From assembly GCA_036620675.1 (NCBI GenBank), contig JAZHEE010000021.1: a DNA stretch of 64,000 nt, one strand, 5' to 3'. This DNA comes from Jejubacter sp036620675. GTDB taxonomy: Bacteria; Pseudomonadota; Gammaproteobacteria; Enterobacterales; Enterobacteriaceae. A program made the position numbers and the translations under genes. Below are positions 32,958 through 41,091 of the stretch, one piece after another. Each line of letters starts with the position of its first letter. Positions within the stretch are counted from its first letter, which is position 1. A model generated the notes under the pieces. That model saw nothing but the letters and a program-made list of their open reading frames with translations, ran no database searches and was not told the DNA's origin.

Positions 32958-33615
32958 GTACCGGTCCCTGAATTTCTGCCTGCGCAGCGCGACAAACGGC
33001 TTCCGGCTCCGTAGCCAACAGCTCTTTCGGCTTACGCCCGCCAAGCCAGCTATTGTCTGAACCCAGCCAGATAGCCATTCCCCAGGGGGTTTTACGTTCT
33101 CCAAACAAGGCTATCAGTCTGGCCATAACCGGAAGCGGTATATAACCTTCATCCAGTCCGTACGCCGGGTAGTAGTCCCGTCCGTTTACCGACAGCGCGA
33201 AAATACGTTTTTTCGTCTTCCAGCGGTTAGGCGCCGCGCTCGGGTTAGAGAGCGCCAGCCCGGCGCGCATCGAAATATCCCGGGCAGTCAGCCACTCCGA
33301 TTCGCGCAGTATGCGTTCACTAAGCTGCGTCTGTGCATCCACCATTTGTCCCGAAGGCAGGGCGCGCGCTGTAGCCTGAATCACCGACTGAGGGGCTTCG
33401 CCGGTCAACGAGGCCGTCAAACGCAATGCACTTTCCAGCGCCAGTTGCAGCACCCTCTCCTGACGGCTTCCCGCCAGCGCCTCAGGCAATTCCATCACCA
33501 GATAGTGACTGCCCTTATCCGTTTTCAGATGGCGCAGCTCTTCACCGCTGAGAGTGGCGAATTTCGGGTAGCTCATATCGGAAGCTGAAACCTGAACCTG
33601 CGTTTTATCACTCAT
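32950..33615 (-). CDS. Xre/MbcA/ParS-type antitoxin
   Basis: A 221-residue protein whose C-terminus (PWGMAIWLGSDNSWLGGRKPKELLATEP) is the MbcA/ParS/Xre toxin-binding domain (DUF2384). The middle (residues about 105-150, with LTARDISMRAG and RIFALSVNGRDYYPAYGLD) resembles the winged-helix DNA-binding segment of these antitoxins. The ATG at 33615 has GAGGG six bases upstream. It precedes and overlaps the RES gene, the standard antitoxin-first order. It should neutralise the RES protein and autorepress. Confidence 0.84.
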   Translation of the reverse strand: MSDKTQVQVSASDMSYPKFATLSGEELRHLKTDKGSHYLVMELPEALAGSRQERVLQLALESALRLTASLTGEAPQSVIQATARALPSGQMVDAQTQLSERILRESEWLTARDISMRAGLALSNPSAAPNRWKTKKRIFALSVNGRDYYPAYGLDEGYIPLPVMARLIALFGERKTPWGMAIWLGSDNSWLGGRKPKELLATEPEAVCRAAQAEIQGPVHG

Positions 33616-33631
33616 CAAAATCCCTCGCCTG

Positions 33632-33681
33632 CGTGATATTCGTGATATTGGTTATCATACACCATCACGCCGAATGGTCAA
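33632..33681 (-). promoter_or_regulatory. Promoter/operator of the RES-Xre operon
   Basis: On the minus strand TTGACC (33676-33681) and TATGAT (33654-33659) are separated by 16 bases. Just downstream lie two abutting copies of CGTGATATT (plus-strand 33632-33640 and 33641-33649), a likely antitoxin operator. Confidence 0.6.
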
Positions 33682-33803
33682 ATATTCGCCACACCACCGC
33701 TTCTCTGTCACGTTTGCCAGGCGCAGGAAAAATCCGCCGCAGTCTGATTGTCTTTTTTCCTTTCATGGCAGCCCTGACTGCGCTAAAACTCCTCCGTTGA
33801 AAG

Positions 33804-33819
33804 AATGAAACGCTGTTTT
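33804..33819 (+). promoter_or_regulatory. Candidate Cra (FruR) site upstream of pykF
   Basis: AATGAAACGCTGTTTT contains the TGAAACG arm of the Cra consensus RSTGAAWCSNTTHHW, with one mismatch in the TT of the second arm. E. coli pykF is Cra-repressed. The site is weak by eye. Confidence 0.4.
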
Positions 33820-34093
33820 TAATTCCTTTTACCCTAACATTTGACTTATACTAGGCGAAAATTGAACTTGAATGGTTTCAGCTTTTTGAACTGCATCCAC
33901 ATCACAAACCGAGCCAGCCTCCGATGGCGTTCACAAACGCCCGGATACTTTCTTCTGCACGCTCTGCTTCTGTCACCTATTCTTGTGGATGTGGCTCAAC
34001 GTTTATCGAAATATCGTTTCCGGTTGCCGACACAGCGGTTACCGCAGCCGGAGCTTAAATTCCCATCCTTCCCAACTTAAGACTAAGACTGTC

Positions 34094-35506
34094 ATGAAAA
34101 AGACCAAAATCGTTTGTACTATCGGTCCGAAAACCGAATCTGAAGAGATGTTAACCAAACTGCTGGAAGCAGGCATGAACGTCATGCGCCTCAACTTCTC
34201 CCACGGGGATTACGAGGAGCACGGTCAGCGCATTAAAAATTTGCGCAACGTCGTTGCGAAGACCGGTAAACCAGCAGCGATTCTGCTGGATACCAAAGGC
34301 CCGGAAATCCGTACCATGAAGCTGGAAGGCGGCAACGACGTCTCTCTGAAGGCTGGTCAGACTTTCACCTTCACCACCGATAAATCCGTGGTCGGCAACA
34401 GCGAAACCGTTGCTGTAACCTATGAAGGCTTCACCAGCGATCTTTCCGTCGGCAACACCGTTCTGGTGGACGATGGCCTGATCGGCATGGAAGTCACCGC
34501 CATCGAAGGCGACAAAGTGGTTTGTAAGGTGCTGAACAACGGCGATCTGGGCGAAAACAAAGGCGTTAACCTGCCAGGCGTTTCCATCGCCCTGCCAGCC
34601 CTGGCGGAAAAAGACAAAAAAGACCTGATCTTCGGCTGCGAGCAGGGCGTCGACTTTGTGGCGGCCTCCTTTATCCGTAAGCGTTCCGACGTTGAAGAGA
34701 TCCGCGCACATCTGCAGGCCCACGGCGGCGACCATATCCAGATAATCTCCAAGATCGAAAACCAGGAAGGCCTGAATAACTTCGACGAAATCCTCAACGC
34801 ATCTGACGGTATCATGGTCGCTCGCGGCGACCTGGGTGTTGAAATCCCGGTAGAAGAAGTGATCTTCGCTCAGAAGATGATGATCGAGAAATGTATCCTC
34901 GCCCGTAAAGTGGTGATCACCGCCACCCAGATGCTGGACTCCATGATCAAAAATCCGCGTCCGACCCGTGCGGAAGCTGGCGACGTCGCAAACGCCATCC
35001 TCGACGGCACCGACGCCGTGATGCTGTCCGGCGAATCAGCCAAGGGTAAATACCCGCTGGAAGCGGTATCTATTATGGCGACCATCTGCGAACGCACCGA
35101 CCGCGTGATGCAGAGCCGCCTCGACCACGCGAACAGCAATCGTAAACTGCGCATCACCGAAGCCGTGTGCCGTGGCGCGGTTGAAACCGCTGAAAACCTG
35201 GAAGCGCCGCTGATCGTGGTAGCGACCGAAGGCGGTAAGTCCGCGAAATCGGTACGCAAATACTTCCCGAACGCCAACATTCTGGCGCTGACCACCAATG
35301 AGATCACCTGCCGTCAGCTGGTACTGAGCAAAGGCGTTATTCCTCAGTTGGTTAAGTCCATCGCCTCGACCGACGACTTCTATCGCCTGGGTAAAGAAGC
35401 GGCGCTGGCAAGCGGCCTGGCCCATAAAGGCGACGTGGTCGTGATGGTTTCCGGCGCGCTGGTGCCGAGCGGCACCACCAATACCGCATCGGTACACGTT
35501 CTGTAA
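34094..35506 (+). CDS. pykF: Pyruvate kinase I
   Basis: A 470-residue glycolytic enzyme, the E. coli length, converting PEP and ADP to pyruvate and ATP, activated by fructose-1,6-bisphosphate. The start MKKTKIVCTIGPKTESEEM and the substrate-binding NVMRLNFSHG are visible. So are KIENQEGLNNFDEI with the catalytic Lys, and the signature region ATQMLDSMIKNPRPTRAE. The ATG at 34094 is chosen by homology over an upstream frame extension. Confidence 0.98.
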   Translation: MKKTKIVCTIGPKTESEEMLTKLLEAGMNVMRLNFSHGDYEEHGQRIKNLRNVVAKTGKPAAILLDTKGPEIRTMKLEGGNDVSLKAGQTFTFTTDKSVVGNSETVAVTYEGFTSDLSVGNTVLVDDGLIGMEVTAIEGDKVVCKVLNNGDLGENKGVNLPGVSIALPALAEKDKKDLIFGCEQGVDFVAASFIRKRSDVEEIRAHLQAHGGDHIQIISKIENQEGLNNFDEILNASDGIMVARGDLGVEIPVEEVIFAQKMMIEKCILARKVVITATQMLDSMIKNPRPTRAEAGDVANAILDGTDAVMLSGESAKGKYPLEAVSIMATICERTDRVMQSRLDHANSNRKLRITEAVCRGAVETAENLEAPLIVVATEGGKSAKSVRKYFPNANILALTTNEITCRQLVLSKGVIPQLVKSIASTDDFYRLGKEAALASGLAHKGDVVVMVSGALVPSGTTNTASVHVL

Positions 35507-35532
35507 TAAACCGCCTGGCGGTAAATCACTAC

Positions 35533-35560
35533 AAGGCGCCATCCGGCGCCTTTTTTATTT
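35533..35560 (+). terminator. Terminator of pykF
   Basis: AAGGCGCC (35533-35540), loop ATCC, GGCGCCTT (35545-35552), then a T-rich tail. Confidence 0.9.
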
Positions 35561-35744
35561 TTTAACTTCGCGTAGCCGCTATCAATAAAAAATCAAATCG
35601 GCTTTTACTATTTAAGCCAGACTAAACTTAAGATGAATCCGATGAAAGTCCCCGCGTTTAACTCAGAGTTTTTAGCAATTTGCGGCAATTCGCTGCTTCT
35701 TTGAGCGAACGATCAAATTTGAGTGTGTTCGCACAAAAAAAATA

Positions 35745-35781
35745 TTCTCAAGCGAAAAAACTTTGTGTAATACTTGTAACG
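35745..35781 (+). promoter_or_regulatory. lpp promoter
   Basis: TTCTCA (35745-35750), 17 bases, TAATAC (35768-35773) with an extended TGTG just before it, and upstream A-tracts. From the expected start at about 35781 the 38-base leader (GCTACATGGAG...) is the same as the well-known E. coli lpp leader. Confidence 0.85.
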
Positions 35782-35818
35782 CTACATGGAGATTAACTCA
35801 ATCTAGAGGGTATTAATA

Positions 35819-36055
35819 ATGAATCGTACTAAACTGGTACTGGGCGCGGTAATCCTGGGTTCTACTCTGCTGGCTGGTTGCTCCAGCAACGCTAAAATCG
35901 ATCAGCTGTCTTCTGACGTTCAGACTCTGAACGCTAAAGTTGACCAGCTGAGCAACGACGTGAACGCAATGCGTTCTGACGTTCAGGCTGCTAAAGACGA
36001 CGCAGCTCGCGCTAACCAGCGTCTGGACAACCAGGCTCACTCTTACCGTAAGTAA
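35819..36055 (+). CDS. lpp: Braun's murein lipoprotein Lpp
   Basis: A 78-residue outer-membrane lipoprotein. The signal peptide ends LLAGC (acylated Cys21). The mature part is a heptad-repeat trimeric coiled coil (SSNAKIDQLSSDVQTLNAKV onward). The terminal Lys78 (SYRK) is the residue joined to mDAP of peptidoglycan. The neighbouring ldtE encodes an L,D-transpeptidase. Codon use is strongly biased (CTG, CGT, AAA), as expected of one of the most abundant proteins. Confidence 0.99.
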   Translation: MNRTKLVLGAVILGSTLLAGCSSNAKIDQLSSDVQTLNAKVDQLSNDVNAMRSDVQAAKDDAARANQRLDNQAHSYRK

Positions 36056-36069
36056 GAGTTCCTGTAATA

Positions 36070-36099
36070 AAAATGGCGCACCTTGTGCGCCATTTTTTT
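36070..36099 (+). terminator. Terminator of lpp
   Basis: AAAATGGCGCAC (36070-36081), loop CTT, GTGCGCCATTTT (36085-36096), then more T: a perfect 12-pair stem. Confidence 0.95.
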
Positions 36100-36295
36100 A
36101 TCTGTCTTCCACTCCCGGTTTACTGCTATCCTCTGTTTTCACGCCCTCAAATGGCTTCTGCCGCATTCTGAAGCTTTTTCTATGCAGTGACATAGCTCCC
36201 GGCCAGAACGCTTTAGCACGCCGTTCAGACGCTTTGAGGCCAGATAAAGCAACGGTGTCGAATGGCGCCGCAGTTCAGGGCAGAGACCAGAGGAA

Positions 36296-37309
36296 TTACT
36301 GAACCCCGGAAAGCAGCCTTTCGCTCTGTTCGCTGGACGCGTTGTGGGCGCTCTGCATCGGCGCCGTCGACGGCGTAAGCGACGCGCTGCCAGACACCTC
36401 CACCGGATATCCGGCCCGTCGGGTCATCGCGTTATCCACCGCGTTGCGATCGCTTCGTTCATCATCGATAAAACGCCCGAAACTGGCGCTGATGGCAATC
36501 GGCACCGTTTGCGGATTTTCCCAGTCGTTAGTTGAAAGCGGCTGGTGGACTTCCACATAACGTCGGCCATTCGGTTCAACGGAATATTTCACCGGCTCAT
36601 TAATAATCTGAACCCGGGTACCCCAATCCACTTTCGAAAATAGCGCTTTGATATCCTCGGAGCGCAGACGGATACATCCGGAACTAACCCGCTGGCCGAC
36701 GCTGCGACGCACGTTAGTTCCGTGAATTAAATATTCCCCGCCACCTTTCTCCAGGCGTAATGCATAGCGCCCCAGTGGATTATTTGGCCCGGCCGGAACG
36801 ACCGCAGGCAGTTTTATTCCCTGGGCCAACGAACGAGCCCGAATATTAGCAGTCGGCGTCCAGCTGGGATTGGGGATTTTCTGACTAATACGGGTAACCA
36901 TTTCCGGCGTTTCGCGACCGAGCTGACCGATGCCAATAGGATAAACCTCTACCTTATTTTGCCCCGGCGGATAGTAATAAAGTCGCAGCTCCGCGAGGTT
37001 AATGACAATACCTTCCCGGGGAGTATCCGGCAGCAGCATCTGCGACGGGATAATGATTTCGCTGCCCGCCTTCGGCAGCAGCGGGTCGACTTTGCTGTTC
37101 GCCTCCAGCAGTAACAGAATGCCTGTACCAAATTTGTCCGCTACGTACTCAAGGTTCTTCCCGTTGTCGGGCATGATGTAGCGCTGGTTATGGCCAATCA
37201 GGCGGCTGCCGGGGGGCGGCAGCGGATAGTCGACGGCGCGGACAGCAAGCGGGGCAAGCGCCAGCGCACACAGCAACCCGGTCATAGAGAGAGATAACGC
37301 GCGTTTCAT
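36296..37309 (-). CDS. ldtE: L,D-transpeptidase LdtE (YnhG)
   Basis: A 337-residue periplasmic enzyme (E. coli 334) that forms mDAP-mDAP cross-links in peptidoglycan. A signal peptide ends near AVRA (residue 24). A LysM-like region (YIMPDNGKNLEYVADKF to IIIPSQMLLP) precedes the YkuD domain, which has HGTNVRRSVG and the catalytic SSGCIRLRSED. The ATG at 37309 has AGGGG eight bases upstream. The frame runs 48 codons further back into the sufE leader without support. Downstream of sufE on the same strand. Confidence 0.94.
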   Translation of the reverse strand: MKRALSLSMTGLLCALALAPLAVRAVDYPLPPPGSRLIGHNQRYIMPDNGKNLEYVADKFGTGILLLLEANSKVDPLLPKAGSEIIIPSQMLLPDTPREGIVINLAELRLYYYPPGQNKVEVYPIGIGQLGRETPEMVTRISQKIPNPSWTPTANIRARSLAQGIKLPAVVPAGPNNPLGRYALRLEKGGGEYLIHGTNVRRSVGQRVSSGCIRLRSEDIKALFSKVDWGTRVQIINEPVKYSVEPNGRRYVEVHQPLSTNDWENPQTVPIAISASFGRFIDDERSDRNAVDNAMTRRAGYPVEVSGSASLTPSTAPMQSAHNASSEQSERLLSGVQ

Positions 37310-37406
37310 ACTGAACCCCTCACCGGCAATGTGCCGGAATGCAGAAAAAGCGCGGGGAGGAGAGCCCCGCCCCGCATCCACAGAATGAAAGCTGTTATCT
37401 GAAAGT

Positions 37407-37835
37407 TTAGCTGAGAGTCGGGGCCAACGCGGCGGCTTTCGCGCGAATCGCACGAATCATCGCTTCCAGCCCCTGAGAGCGCGATGGGGTCAGATGCTGG
37501 GTCAGATTCATCTTCTCGAACCAGGGGCGCACATCAAATGCCACGATATCGCGTGCCGTCATCTGGTGATAAAGAATAAACACCACGGCTATCAGCCCCT
37601 TAACGATGGCCGCATCGCTGTCGCCCCGTAGCTGGATAACGTTATCCGAGGCCTGCTCCATCACGATCCACACCTGGCTCTGACAGCCCTGAATAAGATT
37701 ATCGGGGGTGTGCGCCTCTTCGCTGAGCGGCGCCAGACGCTGCCCCAGTTCAATAATGTAGAGATATTTCTCTTCCCAGTTGGCGCAGCGGTTGAAGTTT
37801 CGCAGCAGCTTTTCTTTATCCGGCATCGCAGCCAT
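37407..37835 (-). CDS. sufE: Sulfur acceptor SufE
   Basis: A 142-residue partner of the SufS cysteine desulfurase. It accepts persulfide sulfur on the Cys of IQGCQSQVWIV (about residue 51) and passes it to SufBCD. Closely similar to E. coli SufE (138), including the C-terminal SRSQGLEAMIRAIRAKAAAL. It is the last suf gene, 13 bases after sufS. Confidence 0.98.
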   Translation of the reverse strand: MAAMPDKEKLLRNFNRCANWEEKYLYIIELGQRLAPLSEEAHTPDNLIQGCQSQVWIVMEQASDNVIQLRGDSDAAIVKGLIAVVFILYHQMTARDIVAFDVRPWFEKMNLTQHLTPSRSQGLEAMIRAIRAKAAALAPTLS

Positions 37836-37848
37836 CTCGGCCCCCCTG

Positions 37849-39069
37849 TTAACCCAAAAGACGATGGATGCGGATCAGCCCGGCCACCAGCCTGTCCACT
37901 TCCTCTTCGGTATTGTACATGGCGAGCGAAGCGCGGCACATGGCCGGAACCTGGTAAAACGCCATCAGCGGCATGGCGCAGTGGTGGCCGGTACGTACCG
38001 CAATCCCGTAGTTATCCAGGAAGCTGCCCACATCGTAGGCGTGATGCTGCCCCAGATTAAAGGCGATCACGCCGCGCCGCTCTTCAGGGCCATACAGCGT
38101 TAAATCCGGCACCGCCTGCAGTTCGCGCAGCGCATAACGCATCAGCGTGGTTTCATACTGCTCGATTTCGTCCAGCCCCACGCGTAAGACATAATCCAGC
38201 GCCGCACCCAGACCGATAATCCCGGCGGTATTCGGCGTACCGGCTTCAAAGCGCCACGGAGCGGCCGCATAGGTAGTGCCTTCACTCAGGCTGACGGTGG
38301 CTATCATCGAACCGCCCCCTTCCCAGGGCGGCATCGCCTGCAGAATCTCCTGGCGAACGTAGAGCGCGCCGATACCGGTAGGGCCGTAAATTTTATGGCC
38401 GGAGAAAACATAAAAGTCGCAATCCAGCGCCTGAACGTCCACCGCGTGATGCATCACCGCCTGAGCGCCATCCACCAGCACCTTCACACCGGCAGCCCGG
38501 GCCCTGGCTATCATCTCCCGCAGCGGATTTTCGGTGCCCAGCACGTTGGAAACCTGGGTAATAGCCAGCAGCCGGGTACGTTCATCAATCAATTCCGCCA
38601 GCCGTTCCTGTTGCAGGGTGCCGTCCTGATTCAGCGGAATCACCCGCAGCTCGGCGCCGACCCGCTCGCACAGCATCTGCCAGGGAACGATATTGGCGTG
38701 ATGTTCCATCGCGCTGATAATCAGGTTGTCCCCTGCCCCCACGGCCTGGTTGCCCCAGCTACTGGCCACCAGGTTTATCCCTTCAGTGGTGCCGCGCACG
38801 AAGACAACCTCTTCCGCCGAGCGGGCGTTAATAAATTTCGCCACGCCGGCGCGCACGTTTTCCATGCGCTCCGTCGCTTCGGCGCTCAGGGTATGAATAC
38901 CGCGATGCACCGCCGCGTAGCCGTGGCGGTATAGTTCCGTTTCTGCTTCAATGACCGCCAGCGGTTTCTGCGCGCTGGCGGCGCTGTCCAGATAGGCCAG
39001 CGGCTGACCGTTGACCTCTCGCGTCAGGATAGGGAAATCCGCTCGCACCTGTTCGATTGAGAAACTCAT
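37849..39069 (-). CDS. sufS: Cysteine desulfurase SufS
   Basis: A 406-residue, PLP-dependent group II desulfurase, the E. coli length. PLP lysine is in FSGHKIYGPTG (about residue 226), and the active-site Cys is in VRTGHHCAMPLM (about 364). The start overlaps the sufD stop by four bases. It supplies sulfur to SufE during iron or oxidative stress. Confidence 0.98.
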   Translation of the reverse strand: MSFSIEQVRADFPILTREVNGQPLAYLDSAASAQKPLAVIEAETELYRHGYAAVHRGIHTLSAEATERMENVRAGVAKFINARSAEEVVFVRGTTEGINLVASSWGNQAVGAGDNLIISAMEHHANIVPWQMLCERVGAELRVIPLNQDGTLQQERLAELIDERTRLLAITQVSNVLGTENPLREMIARARAAGVKVLVDGAQAVMHHAVDVQALDCDFYVFSGHKIYGPTGIGALYVRQEILQAMPPWEGGGSMIATVSLSEGTTYAAAPWRFEAGTPNTAGIIGLGAALDYVLRVGLDEIEQYETTLMRYALRELQAVPDLTLYGPEERRGVIAFNLGQHHAYDVGSFLDNYGIAVRTGHHCAMPLMAFYQVPAMCRASLAMYNTEEEVDRLVAGLIRIHRLLG

Positions 39070-40346
39070 GACTGCCCCCCTGCCAGACGCTGGTCAATAC
39101 GGGCCAGAACCTGGCGTTTCAGCGCTTCGTCGTCGATGGCTTCCGTTAACTCTGCGGCAAAAGCGTGGATAATCATCTGGCGCGCCGCCTGATGGCCAAT
39201 ACCGCGCGAGCGCAGATAAAACAGCTGTTCATCATCGATACGACCTACGGTCGCGCCGTGGCTGCATTTCACGTCGTCGGCATAAATTTCCAGCTGCGGT
39301 TTGGTATCCACCTCCGCCAGCCGGCCCAGCAGCAGGTTATTGTTGGTCATCTGCCCGTCGGTCTTAACGGCGTGGGGCGCCACGTTAATCAGGCCGTTGA
39401 ACACCGCCCGCCCCCGATCGCTAACGATAGTTTTATGCAGCTGGCGACTGTTGCACCAGCCCTGGTTATGCTCAAGCCAGGTACGGCTGTCGCACACTTC
39501 GCTGCCAACCGGCATCGCCAGGCTGTTAAGGCGCAGAGTCGTATTCTCGCCTTCCAGACGGGTACTGGTGTGATGACGCAGCACGCTGCTCCCCAGCAGG
39601 AAGCTGGTGCTGAGGGCGCTGGCGTCTCTCTCCAGCCACAGATCGTTATGGGAGAAGTGGTAACTGAGCGGATTTTCAAAAGCCAGTTTAGTGTGGTGCA
39701 GACTGGCCCCCGCCGCCACCTGCATGGTCAGACGCCCGCCGGTAAAGTGGGTACGCGCATCGGCGCTGACGAAATGCTCGATCACCCGGGCTTGCGCCCC
39801 CTGCTCCAGGGTCAAATGATGGCGGTAGTGGGCGGTATTCATCTCATCGCCATCCCGCCCGCGGGTGATATGCATCAATACCAGCGGCCGTTGCGGGCGC
39901 GTATTGCGGGGTACCCGGATATGGGTCACTTCGCCCGCCAGACTTTCGGTCAGGTGCAGGAAAATCTCTGGCTGAATCGCGACCGGCAGTTCCTGACGCC
40001 GGGCGCTCACCGCAATCTCATAGCCGCTGCCGCTCAGTTCGTCGCTCAGCGCTTCGCTGTATCGCCCGTCGACGAAGACCAGCCTGAACGCATCGATACT
40101 GAGCGCCAGCGCATCGCGCTGCTCCGCCGTTACGGGCTCGCCCTGCGGCTGTACAAAGCGGTAAGCCAGCAGTTTTTCCAGCGGCGTAAAGGTGTACTTC
40201 CAGTTTTCATGCTTACGGCTCGGCAACCCCTCTCGCAGTAGCTGCTGCATATGCTGTTGCGCTTCAGGGCTACGAACCTCCTCGTTTTCGAACAGATGAT
40301 GCCACTGTTGCAACGCGTTACTACTGTTGTTCGGTAAGCCAGCCAT
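39066..40346 (-). CDS. sufD: Fe-S assembly scaffold subunit SufD
   Basis: A 426-residue SufD-type beta-helix protein forming the SufBC2D scaffold. Family words include HTKLAFENPLSYHFSHNDL, SRQLHKTIVSD and the C-terminal SHGATVGRIDDEQLFYLRSRG. It overlaps sufC by 26 bases, and its start MAGLPNNSSNALQQWHHLFE matches E. coli SufD. Confidence 0.98.
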   Translation of the reverse strand: MAGLPNNSSNALQQWHHLFENEEVRSPEAQQHMQQLLREGLPSRKHENWKYTFTPLEKLLAYRFVQPQGEPVTAEQRDALALSIDAFRLVFVDGRYSEALSDELSGSGYEIAVSARRQELPVAIQPEIFLHLTESLAGEVTHIRVPRNTRPQRPLVLMHITRGRDGDEMNTAHYRHHLTLEQGAQARVIEHFVSADARTHFTGGRLTMQVAAGASLHHTKLAFENPLSYHFSHNDLWLERDASALSTSFLLGSSVLRHHTSTRLEGENTTLRLNSLAMPVGSEVCDSRTWLEHNQGWCNSRQLHKTIVSDRGRAVFNGLINVAPHAVKTDGQMTNNNLLLGRLAEVDTKPQLEIYADDVKCSHGATVGRIDDEQLFYLRSRGIGHQAARQMIIHAFAAELTEAIDDEALKRQVLARIDQRLAGGQS

Positions 40347-41067
40347 AGCCCTGCTCCTCCAGCTGTTTCACCAGGGTAAAGTCGCCGGATTTCACGATGC
40401 GCCCCTGATATAGCACGTGTACATGGTCAGGTTTGATGTAGTCCAGAATGCGCTGGTAGTGGGTCACAATCACAAACGAGCGCTTGCCGTCGCGCAGGGA
40501 ATTCACCCCATCCGCCACAATCTTCAGGGCGTCGATATCCAGCCCGGAATCGGATTCGTCGAGGATGCACAGCGAAGGTGCCAGCACCGCCATTTGCAGA
40601 ATATCGTTGCGCTTCTTTTCGCCACCGGAAAAGCCGACGTTAACCGAACGGGTAAGCAGATCCTCCGGCATCTTCAAAAGCGCAATTTTCTCTTCCATCA
40701 GATCCTGAAAATCGAAACGGTCGAGCGGCTCCTGGCCCCGATATTCACGTACCGCGTTCAGCGCGGTCTGCAGGAAAAACTGGTTGCTGACGCCCGGGAT
40801 CTCCACCGGATACTGGAATGCCATGAAAATCCCTTCGCCCGCCCGCTCTTCGGGATCGAGCGCAAGCAGATCCTTGCCCTTAAACAGCACTTCACCGCCG
40901 GTCACCTCGTAATCCTCGCGGCCTGCAAGGGTCGCCGACAGGGTACTCTTGCCGGAGCCGTTCGGCCCCATAATGGCATGCACTTCTCCCGGTTTCACCT
41001 CAAGATTCAGGCCCCGCAGAATCGGGTTATCTTCCGCGCTTACGTGCAAATCTTTAATACTTAACAT
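40321..41067 (-). CDS. sufC: Fe-S assembly ATPase SufC
   Basis: A 248-residue ABC-type ATPase that drives conformational change in the SufBC2D scaffold. Walker A is GPNGSGKSTLS, the signature is FSGGEKKRND and Walker B is LCILDESDSGLD. It starts 24 bases after sufB. No membrane partner is present, as usual for SufC. Confidence 0.99.
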   Translation of the reverse strand: MLSIKDLHVSAEDNPILRGLNLEVKPGEVHAIMGPNGSGKSTLSATLAGREDYEVTGGEVLFKGKDLLALDPEERAGEGIFMAFQYPVEIPGVSNQFFLQTALNAVREYRGQEPLDRFDFQDLMEEKIALLKMPEDLLTRSVNVGFSGGEKKRNDILQMAVLAPSLCILDESDSGLDIDALKIVADGVNSLRDGKRSFVIVTHYQRILDYIKPDHVHVLYQGRIVKSGDFTLVKQLEEQGYGWLTEQQ

Positions 41068-41091
41068 AGTGTTTCCTTTATAAAACTGCGG

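Larger units (their letters stand above)
33616..34093. other. 478-bp divergent region RES-Xre/pykF
   Basis: It contains the TA promoter on the left and the pykF promoter and leader on the right. An open frame in phase with pykF begins at 33983 but has no homology to PykF. No gene is seen. Confidence 0.6.
35507..35818. other. 312-bp region pykF-lpp
   Basis: It holds the pykF terminator and the AT-rich lpp promoter region with A-tracts. No gene is seen. Confidence 0.7.

Noticed and set aside
31784..33700. Genomic island integrated at the tRNA-Val pair
   Set aside because: No integrase gene, no duplicated tRNA 3' end and no IS were found. Only accessory genes next to a tRNA are seen.
33983..34093. 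Upstream extension of the pykF frame, as a longer protein
   Set aside because: PykF is 470 residues in the family, and the extension has no conservation that I recognise.
39165..40241. A 358-codon open frame antisense to sufD
   Set aside because: Same reason: shadow of sufD.
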